Notes: generated by a model from the letters alone, not told the origin. 64,000 nucleotides of DNA from Rhinopomastus cyanomelas (GCA_013400115.1 VXBP01000342.1:2113-66112), one strand, 5' to 3'. Positions 10,684 through 21,458 are shown, numbered from the stretch's first letter. Translations and numbers: made by a program.

Positions 10684-11048
10684 ATCATACCCCATGAGGC
10701 AAATTAGCCAAAAAACCCTCCATTTTCTTTTCTGGATTCTGGATGGGGTGGTGGTACAGGCAGCCTCAGGTACATGGGAACTGATTTTATTCTGTCACTC
10801 TTAGATTTGGAGGTCAAGACAAAAATCTTTCCCATTTAGGAACAGTTAACAAGCCGCATCCTACTCTTCCCAATCTCATTTCTATCAACTCAGGATTATC
10901 AGAAAAATCCTTCTGAGAGATTAACAGAATAAAGCTGCTCTTGACCTGTACCTTCACACTGATGCCTAACTGTTCATTTAGCTTTAGAAGCTGTTTGAAC
11001 AAGCCTATTATTTAACCTATTATTGGAAATGTGTGAAAGAGCTATTAG
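10684..11048. other. Unique spacer
   Basis: Nothing recognised between two CR1s of opposite orientation. Confidence 0.5.
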
Positions 11049-11119
11049 ATCTGGCTGGGGGATTGGACTAGATGATCTTTTGAGGTCCCTTTCAATCCCT
11101 GATGTTCTGTGATTCTGTG
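11049..11119 (+). mobile_element. CR1 mini-tail (71 bases)
   Basis: Starts at 'CTGGCTGGGGGATTGGACTA' and ends with two tail units. No ORF2 sequence is retained. Confidence 0.9.
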
Positions 11120-11342
11120 CAAAAATCTCAGAGTTTTTAGAAAGAAAATCTTTTGATAGTCTTGCTTGCTGTATGTCCAGGCTGGACAACATGATAGTTT
11201 ATATCAGACAGAGCAAGATGATGTGACAAGAGCAGAAGCTTTCTGCAAGCTTGCCCTGGTTTGGACACTTACATAAGAACATAGGGGATTCAGAGTAGAT
11301 GGCGGGAGGGGGAAAAGGGATAGGGTTTAGGAGCATCTGCAG

Positions 11343-11600
11343 CACAACTCAGACTGGAAGAGACCCTTGGGATCATTGAGTCCAGCCATCAACTCTACTC
11401 TACAAAGTTCATCCCTAAACCAGATCCCCCAACACCACATCTAAACAACCTTTAAACACCTCCAGGGATGGTGACTCAGCCCCCTCCCTGGGCAGCCTGT
11501 TCCAGTGTCTGCTCTTTCTGTGAAACAAACTTTCCTAATGTCCAGCCCACCCCACCCCGGTGCAGTTTGAAGTCCTTCCCTCCTGCTCTATCACTTATCA
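11343..11600 (-). mobile_element. CR1 fragment, type B-like, no tail repeats
   Basis: Recognised by GACTGGAAGAGACCCTTGGG, 'CATCCCTAAACCAGATCCCC' and 'GGGCAGCCTGTTCCAGTG' in reverse sense. Diverged from other type B copies; its 5' limit is blurred near 11,600-11,690. Confidence 0.85.
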
Positions 11601-11692
11601 CAGAAGTGGCTCTCCAGCAATTCTTCCCCTAGTCTGTAGCTGCAGGGTGTTATTGGGGCTAAAGTGTATGACCCTGCAACACCAGAGGCCAA

Positions 11693-11893
11693 TATTCACA
11701 GAATCACAGTATCACTCTGGTTGGAAAAGACCCCTGGGATCATCGAGTCCAAACATCTACCCTACCTCACAAGTTCATCCCTAAACCACATCCCTCAACA
11801 CCTCATCCAAACTATCTTTAAACACATCCAGGGATGGCGACTCAACCACCTCCCCGGGAAGCCCATTCCAGTGGCTGATCACCATTTCTCCAC
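11693..11893 (-). mobile_element. CR1 fragment, type B, 3' part
   Basis: A second type B copy in the same orientation directly follows the previous one. It has clear tail units (TTCACAGAATCACAG on the plus strand) and a 5' end at the 'CCAGTGGCTGATCACC' block. Confidence 0.92.
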
Positions 11894-12208
11894 TTGTATT
11901 CTGCATTACATTCTCCAAATAACTAATTCGTTCAGTTTAAGCAATGATGTATCTCTTTTTCTTTAAAACCACTTACAGACTTCAATATCTTGGTTTAGCT
12001 TTTTCCTCTGGATTTTCTCAGGTGCCTGAATGTGCAATGTAAATGTTATACCAGATAAAAGAGGGCTATCAGAGGTATTTGTATGCAAATGTAGAGCTCT
12101 TTTACTTCTGCTTGAAGAATTAAGTAGCGTTATTTTTGGGTTGTGTGGTTTTGTTTCCCGGAGCAACAAGCTGAGCTTTATTCAGATGCTATTGAGAAAT
12201 TCTGCTTC
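11894..12208. other. Unique spacer
   Basis: No recognised feature. A 68-codon minus frame here has no motif. Confidence 0.5.
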
Positions 12209-12864
12209 TGAGGGTCCTGGTGGTCAGCAGGATGACCATGAACCAGCAGTGTGCCCTTGTGGCCAAGAAGGCTAACTGCAGCCTGGGGTGGTCAGCAGAT
12301 TGAGAGAGGTTCCCCTCCCCCTCTACTCTAACATGGTGAGACCTCGACTGGAATATTGTGTCCGGTTCTGGGCCCCTCAGTTCAAGGAGGACATAAAAAT
12401 TCTGGAGGGAGTCCAGCACGGAGCCATGAGGATGCTGAAGGGAGTAGAACACCTCCCTGATGAGGAGAGAATGAGGGAGCTGGGTTTCTGTAGCTTGGAG
12501 AAGAGAAGACTGAGGGGTGATCTCATTAATCTCTATAAATATGTGAGGGGTGGGCGTCACAGGGATGGAGCCAGGCTCTGCTCAGTGGCATCTAATTATA
12601 GGATGAGGGGTACTGGGTGTAAGCTGGAACAGAGTAGGTTCCACATCGATATGAGAAAGAACTTTTTTGCAGTGAGGGTGACAGAGCACTGTAAGGAACT
12701 GCTCAGGGGATTTGTGGAGTCTCTTTCTCTGGAGATGTTTAAAATCCACCTGGATATGTTCCTGTGTGACTTGGTCTAGGTGGTCCTGCTGTGGCAAGAG
12801 GATTGGAGTGGACGATCTTTTGAGGTCGCTTCCAATCCCTAATGTTCTATGATTCAGTGATTCT
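12209..12864 (+). mobile_element. CR1 fragment, type A, long C-terminal frame
   Basis: Starts at 'GAGGGTCCTGGTGGTCAGCA' and ends with divergent tail units (TTCTATGATTCAGTGATTC). Apart from a short deletion near 12,288 the ORF2 C-terminal frame is unbroken. Confidence 0.95.
12288..12779 (+). pseudogene. CR1 ORF2 C-terminal domain, unbroken
   Basis: 163 codons in one frame: VRPRLEYCVRFWAPQFKEDI, EGVQHGAMRMLKGVEHLPDE, KRRLRGDLINLYKYVRGG, RTEHC-like and VESLSLEMFKIHLDMFLCDL, then a natural stop. This is the region after the RT thumb in CR1 ORF2, whose role is poorly defined. The first Met is internal (MVSRLREV), not a true start, because the element is 5' truncated. The lack of stops over about 490 bases suggests this copy is younger than most neighbours. 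Confidence 0.85.
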
Positions 12865-13467
12865 CACAGAGCTGCTCCTCAAATTCTCATTCAGATGTTT
12901 TTGTCCCTTTGCCTTTTTCAAGAACTACATCCTTGTGAAAGAACCACAGGATTGGTTCTAACCTAATAACTTTCTAAGTGCTTTCTTCACAGTACTAGTA
13001 CAAATTGTGTTTTTACCAGCTCCAGAATGTCTTTAGTTCATGAACTTGTTTAAGAGATTAGATCAGCACTGCAAGGTTTATGGTTTTGTTGATTTCTTCC
13101 GTGCGCTAATGTGATTGACAGGACCTGATAACCCTGTAAAATCAGAAGTAAATATTGCTTGTACCTCTGAACTAATAGCCCAATGCATCTTCATCTGTCC
13201 CAGTGAGGAATTACTTGGAGTCATGATTTTGCTCCTGATGTGAACCCTGTCCTTGCACCTACATGCTTTTCCAGGATTATAGGAGCAGTTGCTGTTCCTG
13301 GGTATCATCCAAAATAAGGATTTCCCAAAACATGATACTTTTCATTTTGTACTGTTCCAGTGTTCTGGGTCCTTATTTTCAGAGAACAGTTTTATGCCTT
13401 GCCTCAACTGCATGGCACTCAACTGTCTACTTTGACTGTGATTTCAATGGATACTCTTCATGAAAGA
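12865..13467. other. Unique spacer
   Basis: No recognised element or exon. Confidence 0.5.
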
Positions 13468-13915
13468 GATTCAGGGGCTGGAGTGGATCCAGAGGAGCAA
13501 CGAGGCTGGGGAAGGGACTGAAGGGAAAATCTGATGAGGAGAGGCTGAGGGAGCTGGGGTTGTTTAGGTTGGAGTAGAGGAGGCTTGGGGGGGCTTCTCC
13601 CTCTCTACAACTCCATGAAGGGAGGATGTGGTCAGGTGGGGGTTGGGCTCTTCTCCCAGGTAACTAACGACAAGATGAGAGTACACAGCTTAAAGCTGCA
13701 CCAGGAGAGGGATGTTAGAAAGCCCTTCCTCATGGAAAGGGTGATCAGACCCTGGAATGGACTGCCCAGGGCATTGGTGGAGTTCCTATCTCTGGAGACG
13801 AAGGACAGTCTGGCTGTGGCCCTTAGTGCCCGGGTCTGGCCATTGTGGTGGCGTTAGGTCCTGAGCTGGGCTGGATGAGATACGGGCTTTTCCAGCCTCA
13901 ATAATTCTGTGATTC
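13468..13915 (+). mobile_element. CR1 fragment, type D
   Basis: Contains 'GGAGTGGATCCAGAGGAGCA', 'GGGCTGGATGAGA' and the ending CCAGCCTCAATAATTCTGTG. Frame 13585-13857 keeps MKGGCGQVGVGLFSQVTNDK, then loses register near 13,800. Confidence 0.92.
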
Positions 13916-14340
13916 ACTATGGAAATTTCTCATAGAGACTACTTTGGATAGTTGTATCTCAACATATTTAACTCTTTTTGTAGTGCTGGCACATCACTCT
14001 TGAAGATTAATTGCAATGTATATACTTTAAAGTACTGTAATGACTGCAATCTCACATATCAATTTCCTGAAGGCAGCTCATGGAAAATTGGTCTGAGAGC
14101 AATTCCGGTTTATTAAAAGACCTACCCGATGATTACAATACTGCATAGTTGCAAAAGAAAGTTATCACTGTACTTGAAATACTACAGTGCTAACGGTGGT
14201 AAGTGCAGGAAATAAATCATCTTGACTACAGAAACACAATTTTATAGCTAGAAATTACCAGACCATATATTATCTTCCTAGAAAATAAAATTTTGTTCTG
14301 GAATTCTCTTACATGGAATCTTTGTGATCTTAATAAGTTT
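13916..14340. other. Unique spacer
   Basis: AT-rich; nothing recognised. Confidence 0.5.
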
Positions 14341-14874
14341 TCATAGAATCATTAGGGATTGGAAGGGACCTTGAAAGATCATCCAGGCCAATCCCCTTGC
14401 CACAGCAGGACCACCTAGATCAAATTGCACAGGAGCATAACCAGGAGGGTTTTAAACCTCTCCAGAGAAGAAGACTCCACAACCCAATTCTCCATCACCC
14501 TCACTGGGAAGAAGTTCCTTCTGATATTTATATGGAACATCCTCTGTTCCAGCTTACACCCATTGCCCCTTGTCCTATCACTGGATGACCTTTAAAAGAG
14601 CCTGGCTCCATCCTCCTGACACCCACCCTTCACATATTTATAGACATTATTGAGGTCACCCCTCAGTCTCCTCTTCTCCAAGCTACAGAGAACCCAGTTT
14701 CCTCAGCATTTCAACATAAGGGAGATGCTCCACTTACTTCATCATCCTTGTTGCTCTACACTGGACACCCTCCAGCAGCTTCGTGTCCTTGAACTGAGGG
14801 GCCCAGAACTGGACACAATACTCCACATATGGTTTCACTAATATAGAGTAGTAGGGGAGAAGAACCTCTCTTAA
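14341..14874 (-). mobile_element. CR1 fragment, type A, cutting LTR-A
   Basis: The tail starts at 14341. The 5' end lies at 'GAACCTCTCTTAAT' (14,862-14,875), abutting LTR-A. The far side shows no LTR continuation, so the insertion came with loss of the LTR's 3' portion or a later deletion removed it. A gap near 14,482 removes about 20 bases of the EVVESP-to-WNRL region. Confidence 0.93.
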
Positions 14875-15079
14875 TATCATGCCTCCAGCTGACTTTCTGA
14901 TTGGTCCTGCTTCTGGTCTGATTATCTTTCCCATATCTGGGTTTGAGGCCCCTTGTTTTCTCATTCAGATGTTGCAACTTGGTCAAGGTCAGTCAGGATG
15001 GTCCCTCTGGCCCGCAATGCCTCTTGCTACTTAGGGCTGGTCCAAGATATGTCCACTGTCCTGCAAATGCATCTCCACA
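14875..15079 (-). mobile_element. LTR-A: 3' LTR of the provirus, truncated
   Basis: On the minus strand it begins TGTGGAGATGCATTTGCAGG right after a polypurine tract. It includes CAGGACCAATCAGAAAG (a CCAAT box) and ends at GGAGGCATGAT where the CR1 begins. It aligns over its full length with LTR-B (19,142 onward), which is in the opposite orientation. Promoter TATA, R and U5 are missing. Confidence 0.85.
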
Positions 15080-15082
15080 ATG

Positions 15083-15099
15083 CCCCCTTTTTCCCCTTG
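15083..15099 (-). promoter_or_regulatory. Polypurine tract
   Basis: Minus-strand CAAGGGGAAAAAGGGGG, placed 3 bases upstream of the LTR-A start. In retroviruses this tract primes plus-strand DNA synthesis, so it fixes the LTR boundary and the provirus orientation. Confidence 0.85.
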
Positions 15100-15219
15100 A
15101 CCATCTATTCTTCATTACCTTCTTAGTCATACCTGAGATCCCTTCAAGATCTCACAGGGGTCTTGGAGGTCGGGTCTCGCTGCTAGCTCTGCACTCTGTT
15201 GCACTCGCACCACAAGTTT

Positions 15220-15357
15220 TCAGGTTACAGTAAGATAACATGCAGCTTTCACAGGCTTGTCAATGAAATGCTGAACACACTGCATAAAACCCGATATACC
15301 CACAACAGTGCGTATGCCCTCACAAGCCAATCCCACCTCCATTGTGGACTTATCCAT
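15220..15357 (-). pseudogene. ERV 3' region frame, possibly end of env
   Basis: A 45-codon frame ends in TGA about 120 bases before the polypurine tract. It has two Cys (ACEGIR, MQCVQH) and a short hydrophobic VVGISGF run. Position, between integrase and the 3' LTR, is where the end of env should lie. I do not recognise the sequence as a particular env domain, so the call rests on position alone. Confidence 0.4.
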
Positions 15358-16075
15358 TCCATTAAAACCATTTAGCAATTTATTTAGCCATTCTTGCCTA
15401 CACCAGCAAATTTCTATGTGTTATTATTGGTTAGTACTTGTTAGTGCTTTAGTGAACTATTAGTAAAAATACAAAGTTTTGTCAGGTTCTTCTCTGGTGC
15501 CTCAGTTTCCTCAAAGTTTTGGATCCACTTCAAAGGCACAGCTGTAGATTTTCAAATTCAGAGCTGTCTGCAACCCACTTAATACTCATATTTCCTTTTT
15601 TTAAATTTTTCTACAACAGTACCACAAACAATGTACCTAATATTAGCTGTCCAAGTTTACCAGTCCCATTAACATTAGATTACTGGGCTAGCCAACACTG
15701 TAAATGCCGTAAAGTACTGAGGCTTCCAGCTGCAATAAAACTAAAACTCAAACTATTGTAAACCTTAGAAGTAATAATAAACTCAAAACTCTGTCAATCC
15801 TGATGACAAATTGGGCAAATAGAGATCCTAGCTTTCCAATTCCATGGGAGGCGTCAGGAAAGCTTCCACTGATCGGGGTTCCTCCCGATCACAATGAGCA
15901 GGGATCCACGGTGGATCTCTCTCTATTGAGATACAAGCACAACCTCGTCTCCAGGTAATAAGAGGGAAAAATCCTTCCCATTGTCCTGACTAAAGATCTC
16001 ACACCAGCACTTGAGCAGAACCATTATGAGAAGGCTCCTCTGCAAAAAAACTTTAAGAACATACAGTGCTGAAGC
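15358..16075 (-). other. ERV internal sequence, unassigned
   Basis: Between the integrase C-terminus and the 3' frame. Minus-strand pieces near 15,840-15,960 look coding (LPGDEVVLVSQ) but are broken by stops. Expected to derive from the pol-env junction and env; no fusion peptide or SU/TM motif could be identified. Confidence 0.5.
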
Positions 16076-16997
16076 TTAATGTTCATTAGGTTGTGATGAC
16101 TTGCCATTTTCCCGACTCTCAGATGACTTGTGTTGTGACTGCAGTGGCCTGCACTTCACCCACTTTGCAGGAATCCACTGGGTCCCTGTACCTGTAACAA
16201 CACAAGCATAGCCCCTTCCCCAGGTTAACAATTGAAAGGGACCTTCCCAGCCTCCTGTAACGCCATTTTTTGCCATGACGGTGCAGCCACCTTCTTTTAT
16301 CCCTCCCTTTAGGCCCTCACTGTGTTTTACCACACCAAACTATCTTGTGAAAGTTGCAAATAATTCAGCATATAAATAGCATTTTTCACTCTTTCCCTGG
16401 GTAAGTGGTTCTCCCTCTTTTTGTTTTTGTAACAGATGCTTCACAGTTTGACTCATGCGCTCCACAGTGCCTGCCCAGTAGGTGAATGGGGCACACTGTA
16501 AGTATGAGTAATACCCCAAAGGGCAAAGAATTGTGCCATAGTGGCAACAGGATGACCAGGGCCATTATCTGTTTTCACAGTTTTAGGAATGCCAATGGCA
16601 GCTATCGCAGACCGCACGTGATGACTTACATGTCGACTGGATTCTCCTGCCTGTGCTGTGGCCCAGAACACCAAAGAAAAGCAATCCACAGAAACATGTA
16701 AATAGTTAAGCTGTCCAAATACTGGCACATGTGTCACATCCATCTGCCAAATTTCTAACAGACCCATGCCTCGAGGATTAACCTCGGAAGCTGAGACATT
16801 AGTGAATTGCTGGCACTCAGCACAAGCTTGTACAATGCTCTGAGAATCAGCGTCGGACAAACCAAACTGACACTGAAGCACCTGCTTGGATTGATGAAAA
16901 AAGGCATGTGACTGGGTGGTCTGCGCAAAACGATCTGGTACTGGAGGTACACAAAGAGGACAAACCAATTTGTCTGCCCTCCAATTACCCTAGACAA
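16076..16997 (-). pseudogene. pol: ERV pol: integrase, frameshifted
   Basis: Integrase splices retroviral DNA into host chromosomes. In order, right to left, three parts can be seen. The zinc-binding HHCC region has HAFFH and CAEC. The catalytic core (16,453-16,968) has first Asp in WQMDVTH and second Asp in KTDNGPGH. A frameshift near 16,465 then puts the third catalytic residue (Glu in VERM) in another frame. The C-terminal DNA-binding part at 16,076-16,333 has WEGPFQLLTWGRGYACV and WIPAKWVK. The core and the GPFQLLTWGRG-type end are typical of class II (beta/alpha-like) retroviruses. At least two frameshifts exclude a working protein. Confidence 0.92.
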
Positions 16998-16999
16998 CC

Positions 17000-17222
17000 C
17001 TTCGGGTAGGTTGGTATGGCTACAAACATGACTGATAAAGTATGCACATTGTCATTGGCCTATTAGCACCCACAGCTGTCTAAACAGCAAGTATAGCTGT
17101 TGACCTGACACTTCTTTCAACAAGGCACACTCCATTATGGAAACAATCCCTACAACATAAAGTGAATCATATACAATATTCAGTGGCACGTGCAGCTGAC
17201 ATTCAAAAGCCCTGATCATCTA
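17000..17222 (-). pseudogene. pol: ERV pol: RNase H fragment
   Basis: Minus-strand frame with FECQLHVPLNIVYDSLYVVG, where the Asp of YDS matches an RNase H active-site position, followed by ALLKEVSG and a SHTNLPEG stretch near 17,000. It joins RT sequence directly at about 17,222, without the connection domain. RNase H would degrade the RNA strand during reverse transcription. It is interrupted by stops. Confidence 0.8.
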
Positions 17223-17779
17223 ACCCGTATAAGCCTCAATGCCCAAGCTACATACATCTGACACAGAGCTGGTGAATTTTTCGTTCCCTGAGGTAACACA
17301 ACCCAGTGATAGTGCTTCATAGGTTCACCTCAATTGACAGTGGGTACTGAAAAGGCAAATTTCTCATAATCATCGGGGTGCAGAGGGATGGTAAAAAACC
17401 CAATCCTTTAAGTCAATAATTAAAATGTTCCAATCTTTTGGTATCATGTTTGGAGATAGAAGTCTGGGTTGCAGGGCCCCCATATCCTTCATTACTTGGT
17501 TCACCTTTTGCAAATCATGTAGCAACCTCCATTTTCCGCTCTCCTTTGGGACAGTAAAAATGGGAGTGTTCCAGGCACTGGTGGTGGGCCTGATATGGCC
17601 TTTTCCAACTGTTCCTGCACTAACATTTGCAAAAGGTTGCAAGATGTTCTGTATTGCTCAGCACAACGCATAAGTAAGCAATCAAATAGTCTTTTTGTTG
17701 CTGATGATCCATCACAACACATACACCTTGGTGCTTGTATATTGCCCAACATAAGGCTACAGAGCCCTTCTACAATCAT
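17222..17779 (-). pseudogene. pol: ERV pol: RT fingers and palm, catalytic YxDD lost
   Basis: RT N-terminal part with PTTSAWNTPIFTVPKESGKW, LLHDLQKVNQVMKDMGAL and NILIIDLKD; the last holds the first catalytic Asp. Frameshifts lie near 17,590 and 17,375, and the frame beyond has PDDYEKFAFSVP and LPQGTKNSPALCQ. The sequence then leaps to RNase H. The YxDD motif that should follow is deleted along with the thumb and connection domains. No gag or protease is recognised to the right. Confidence 0.9.
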
Positions 17780-17799
17780 GCAGATAATATTCCCCCATC

Positions 17800-18204
17800 A
17801 TTTCCAGACTTTGAAAAACTGTATGGTATGAAACCTTTCTTCAAACAACAGAGAAAAAAGCCAGTCTCATTAAAGGGCATTTAGAAGGACAAGTCCCTGA
17901 AATTCAGTGAGCACACGCAAGGTTACAATCCCCTTGAGAGCTTCTGGAAATGTCATAAGGTAGCAGAGAGCAGCTCACGCAGTTTACGAATGACAAAAAA
18001 GCCAAGGGAGATGATTATAATCTTGCACTCATTCAGCAATCAAGCATCATAATCAAATACAGAGAAGCTTAAAATACTTATGCATTTTAAGGTTGCTTGC
18101 TTCTGTCAACTCATCCTGCAAAATGTCATAAGAAAGTAAAACAGGGGTGGGGGCGTTGGTCAGGAACTATGAGGTTTTGTATTGCCCCTGTGACATCGTA
18201 GCTA
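17800..18204. other. Right edge of the provirus, unassigned
   Basis: No gag, protease, primer-binding site or 5' LTR could be recognised. Either the provirus is truncated in pol or this part is too decayed to read. Confidence 0.4.
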
Positions 18205-18600
18205 AGAATAGCATTGTCAGCAGGAGCAGCGAGGTGATCATTCTCCTCTACTCAGCTTTGATGAGGCCACACCTTGAATCCAATGTCCAGTGTTGGGCCC
18301 CTCATTACAAGAGGGGCATTTAAGGGCTTGGAGAGGGGACAGAGGTGGCTACCAAGCCAGTAAAGGATTTGGGACAGATGTTGTATGAGGAATGGCTGAG
18401 GGATCTGGGGCTGCTGAGCCTGAAGACAAGGAGATTGAGGGGAGACCTTGCTCTCTACGACTACTTGAAAGGAGGTTATAAAGAGGTGAAGGTCAATCTG
18501 TTCTCCCTAGTGGCCAGTGATAGGTTGATGGGAAATGGCCTTAACCTGTGCCAGGGGAGGTTCAGGTTGTATGACAGGAGGAACTTCTTCAATACTCAAA
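18205..18600 (+). mobile_element. CR1 fragment, type D/E-like, 3' end missing
   Basis: Starts near 'AGGAGCAGCGAGGTGATCAT'. Blocks RDLGLLSLKTRRLRGDLALY and GLNLCQGRFRLYDRRNFF are in one frame (18345-18632). It stops before the WNGLP block, so it is truncated at both ends. It resembles the copy at 29,209. Confidence 0.88.
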
Positions 18601-19141
18601 TTGAAAGACAGCTGCCTGCTACAGTTGTGTAGGACTGTAGATTACAGGTAACAGGTAAAACTCAACAGAGTTGAGTAGAGAATGGAAACAGCTCTACATG
18701 TAGGACATGCTTCTAACCTGGTCAGTCTAACTGGAACAGCTCCAGGTTTTCCTCTTTCCCTCTCAGCACCCACACCAATACACTAGCCCTATGTCACAGC
18801 TGTGGAAAGGGACTGCTCTACATAGGGTGAGTGATAGCATCAAATCCACAGCATTCTCTGACCAATGCCTGGAAAACCTATGGGATGGAGGGATCACCTT
18901 CCAGTGCTGCTCATCCTTCCAGTAAAGCAGTTTATTCTAACATCTAAACCAAAATTTGAATTTGAATATTGAATGCATTGATGGCTTTCGCTCTGTAAAA
19001 CTGATTGCTTTTTGGAATACTATAATAACAACAGTGCTCTGGTTTCTCTATATGTGCACATGAGATGAAAGCTTTAAAGGAGAGCTCTCAGACCATCTGG
19101 GTAAAAAAGACTGTGCAATAATCACTGCTGTGTCCCCCATC
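18601..19141. other. Unique spacer before LTR-B
   Basis: No polypurine tract or viral frame precedes LTR-B, which is why LTR-B is read as a solo or displaced LTR. Confidence 0.5.
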
Positions 19142-19461
19142 TGTGGAGATGTACTTGCAGGACAATGGACATATCTTGGATCAGCCCTAAGTAGCAGGAG
19201 GCTTTGCAGACCAGAGGTACCATCCTGACTGACTTTGACCACCTGCAGGGAGGAACAGAAGCAAGTTGCAACATCTGAATGAGAAAGCAAGGGGCCTGAA
19301 ACCCAGATATGGGGGAAGTAACCAGACCAGAGGCAGGACCAATCAGGAAGTTAGCTGAAGGCATGATTGTCTCATGAACAAGATAGCACTACCTATTATT
19401 GCTTACATCATCATGTGTAAGGAAAGAGAGATTGTATATAAGGGAAACTTGAGAACTAATG
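19142..19461 (+). mobile_element. LTR-B: U3 of an LTR related to LTR-A, opposite strand
   Basis: Starts TGTGGAGATGTACTTGCAGG and matches LTR-A with scattered substitutions and one extra CTGCAGGGAGGAACAGAAG-type segment. It continues past LTR-A's break through a CCAAT box (19,339-19,343) to a TATA box and is cut by a CR1 at 19,462, close to where transcription should start. Orientation is opposite to the provirus, so it cannot be that provirus's 5' LTR without an inversion. Confidence 0.85.
19339..19443 (+). promoter_or_regulatory. Retroviral U3 promoter elements
   Basis: CCAAT at 19,339-19,343 and TATATAAG at 19,436-19,443, 93 bases apart. These mark the sense strand of LTR-B. The expected start site coincides with the CR1 insertion. 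Confidence 0.7.
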
Positions 19462-20070
19462 ATAGAATCATAGAATCATTAGGGATTGGAAGGGACCTCA
19501 AAAGATCATCTAGTCCAATCCCCCTCACACAGCAGGATCACCTAGACCAAGTCACACAGGAACATATCTGGGAAGGTCTTAAATGTCTCCAGAGAAGGAG
19601 ACTCTACAACTCGCCTGGGCGCTGTCACCCTCACTTGGAAGGAGTTCCTTCTCCTATTTATGTGGAACCTCCTATGTTGCAGCTTACACCCATTGCCTCT
19701 TGTCCTATCACTACATGGCATTGACAAGAGCCTGGCTCCATGTCCCTTACACACACTCTTCACATATTTATCAACATTAATGAGGTCACCTCAAAGCTCA
19801 AGAGACCCAGCTCCCTCAGCCTTTCCTTGTAAGGAAGATGTTCCATACCATTTCTCATGTTTGTGGCTCTGTGCTGGACTCTCTCTAGCAACTCTGTGTC
19901 CCTCTTAAACTGAGAGGCCCACAAGTGGACACAATATTCCAGATATGGTCTCACCAGGGCAGAGTGGAGGGGAAGGAGAACCTCTATTGATCTGCTAACC
20001 AGCCCCATTCTGATCCACCCCAGGATGCCGTTGGCCTTCTTGGCCACAAGAGCACATTGTTGGCTCAATG
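19462..20070 (-). mobile_element. CR1 fragment, type A, in LTR-B
   Basis: The tail (TAGAATCATAGAATCATTAG on the plus strand) abuts the LTR. The 5' end is at the QQCALVAKKANGILGWIR block (near 20,070). The frame 19760-20110 is open across VRPYLEYCVHLWASQFKRD and HLPYKERLRELGLLS. Confidence 0.95.
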
Positions 20071-21079
20071 TACACACCATTTTGTAATTGGTATTGACTT
20101 TTTTAAACATTATCTTCCCTTAAGAATCACTACAGTATTATTCCTATTAATTGATAAAATACCACTGCATGACCTCTAAATATTATAAAGATACTCAATC
20201 CTTTCCTTAATGCCATTATTGCAGCACTCTCATTACGTTGTTAGCATCATGTAACCCAGCATTTTCAAAAGAACAGCATTAAAGCCACTGGTCAGAGTCA
20301 TTAGTGCACCATCCTCCTCTTCTTTCACACCATCCTTATATCCTGGTGCATGACACGAACTGTCATACGAGAGACTGTGGATGAAGGCAGTGTCAGCTCT
20401 GTGTCTGGAAGGCAAGTTGGCAGCTTATTTGACCTTGTACAAGCCAAAAGAAATCGCAAAGGGCCTCATAGGAAATGATGGTTTAGATGTGCTGCAGAGA
20501 GAGGATGCTATAGCAAATATAATTTGACAGCATCTTCTGCACTGTTAGAGAGTCATGGCCATGACCTGTCCTTGATTCTTAAGTAGAATACCTCTGTCTT
20601 CAGGGAGGGCTGTGTTCATATCCTCCATTTCTCTCCTCCTCCCCTCTAGGTTAGATCAGTTCCTTTAGACAACATCAAATGAAATCTATTATCGTATGAT
20701 GGGAAGTTTTGGTGACTCTTTTCTTCTGCCTGTCACTTTTGATTGTTTCTTTGTGCTTGGCTTTGTGCCACATCTTCCCAAACAGCTTTGGAAATTAAAT
20801 AGCAGTTATGTTTAGCTGATGAATTTAAAGGTTGACTTGAATAAAAACATGTGGAAGTTGCACGAGAAAAATTATTTCTCTGCTGAGCTAATTAAAGGTC
20901 GCAGGTCAAATTACTTGTGCTCAGTGGCCGCAATTCCTTTAGATTTGGCTCAGATGTGTGAGCAATGGATTTGTTTCTCTGTAGCTTCTTTACTGTCACT
21001 GTATTTAAACTTTAGGTATTTTGTTCTTTTTTACATTATCTTTTTTTCTTAAAGTTGCCTCATCTCTTTGAAAGGCATA
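20071..21079. other. Unique spacer
   Basis: No LTR-B continuation, repeat or exon was recognised. Confidence 0.5.
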
Positions 21080-21175
21080 TCACAGAATCACAGAATATTA
21101 GGGATTGGAAGGGACCTCAGAAGATCATGTAGTCCAATCCCCTTGCCACAGCAGGATCATCTAGACCAAGTTGCC
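21080..21175 (-). mobile_element. CR1 mini-tail (96 bases)
   Basis: Type A tail through 'ATCATCTAGACCAAGTTG'. Confidence 0.9.
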
Positions 21176-21206
21176 CTATATCTGCTCTTTACCCTTGCAC
21201 TTATTT

Positions 21207-21295
21207 AGAATCACAGAATCATTTGGGCTGGAAAAGACCTTTAAGACCATTAAGTCCAACCATAACGAAACTCTACCAAGTCTACTGCTTCCCAC
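21207..21295 (-). mobile_element. Old CR1 tail fragment
   Basis: Starts AGAATCACAGAATCATTTGG and GCTGGAAAAGACCTTTAAGA. A different, older subfamily (compare 42,463), 30 bases from the previous mini-tail and in the same orientation. Confidence 0.85.
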
Positions 21296-21368
21296 TACCT
21301 GTTTCACAGAATTAGGTTGTCTGTCTGATAACACATAGTTTAAATTTGTAAGCCTTCTTCTCTCTGCC

Positions 21369-21458
21369 TCTAGGTGATCCTGGTCTGGCAGGGGGATTGG
21401 ACTAGATGATCTCTTGAGGTCCCTTGCAGTCCCTAATGTTCTGTGATTCTGTGATTCT
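21369..21458 (+). mobile_element. CR1 mini-tail (90 bases)
   Basis: Type A, from 'CTAGGTGATCCTGGTCTGGC' to a three-unit tail. Opposite in orientation to the two fragments on its left. Confidence 0.92.
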
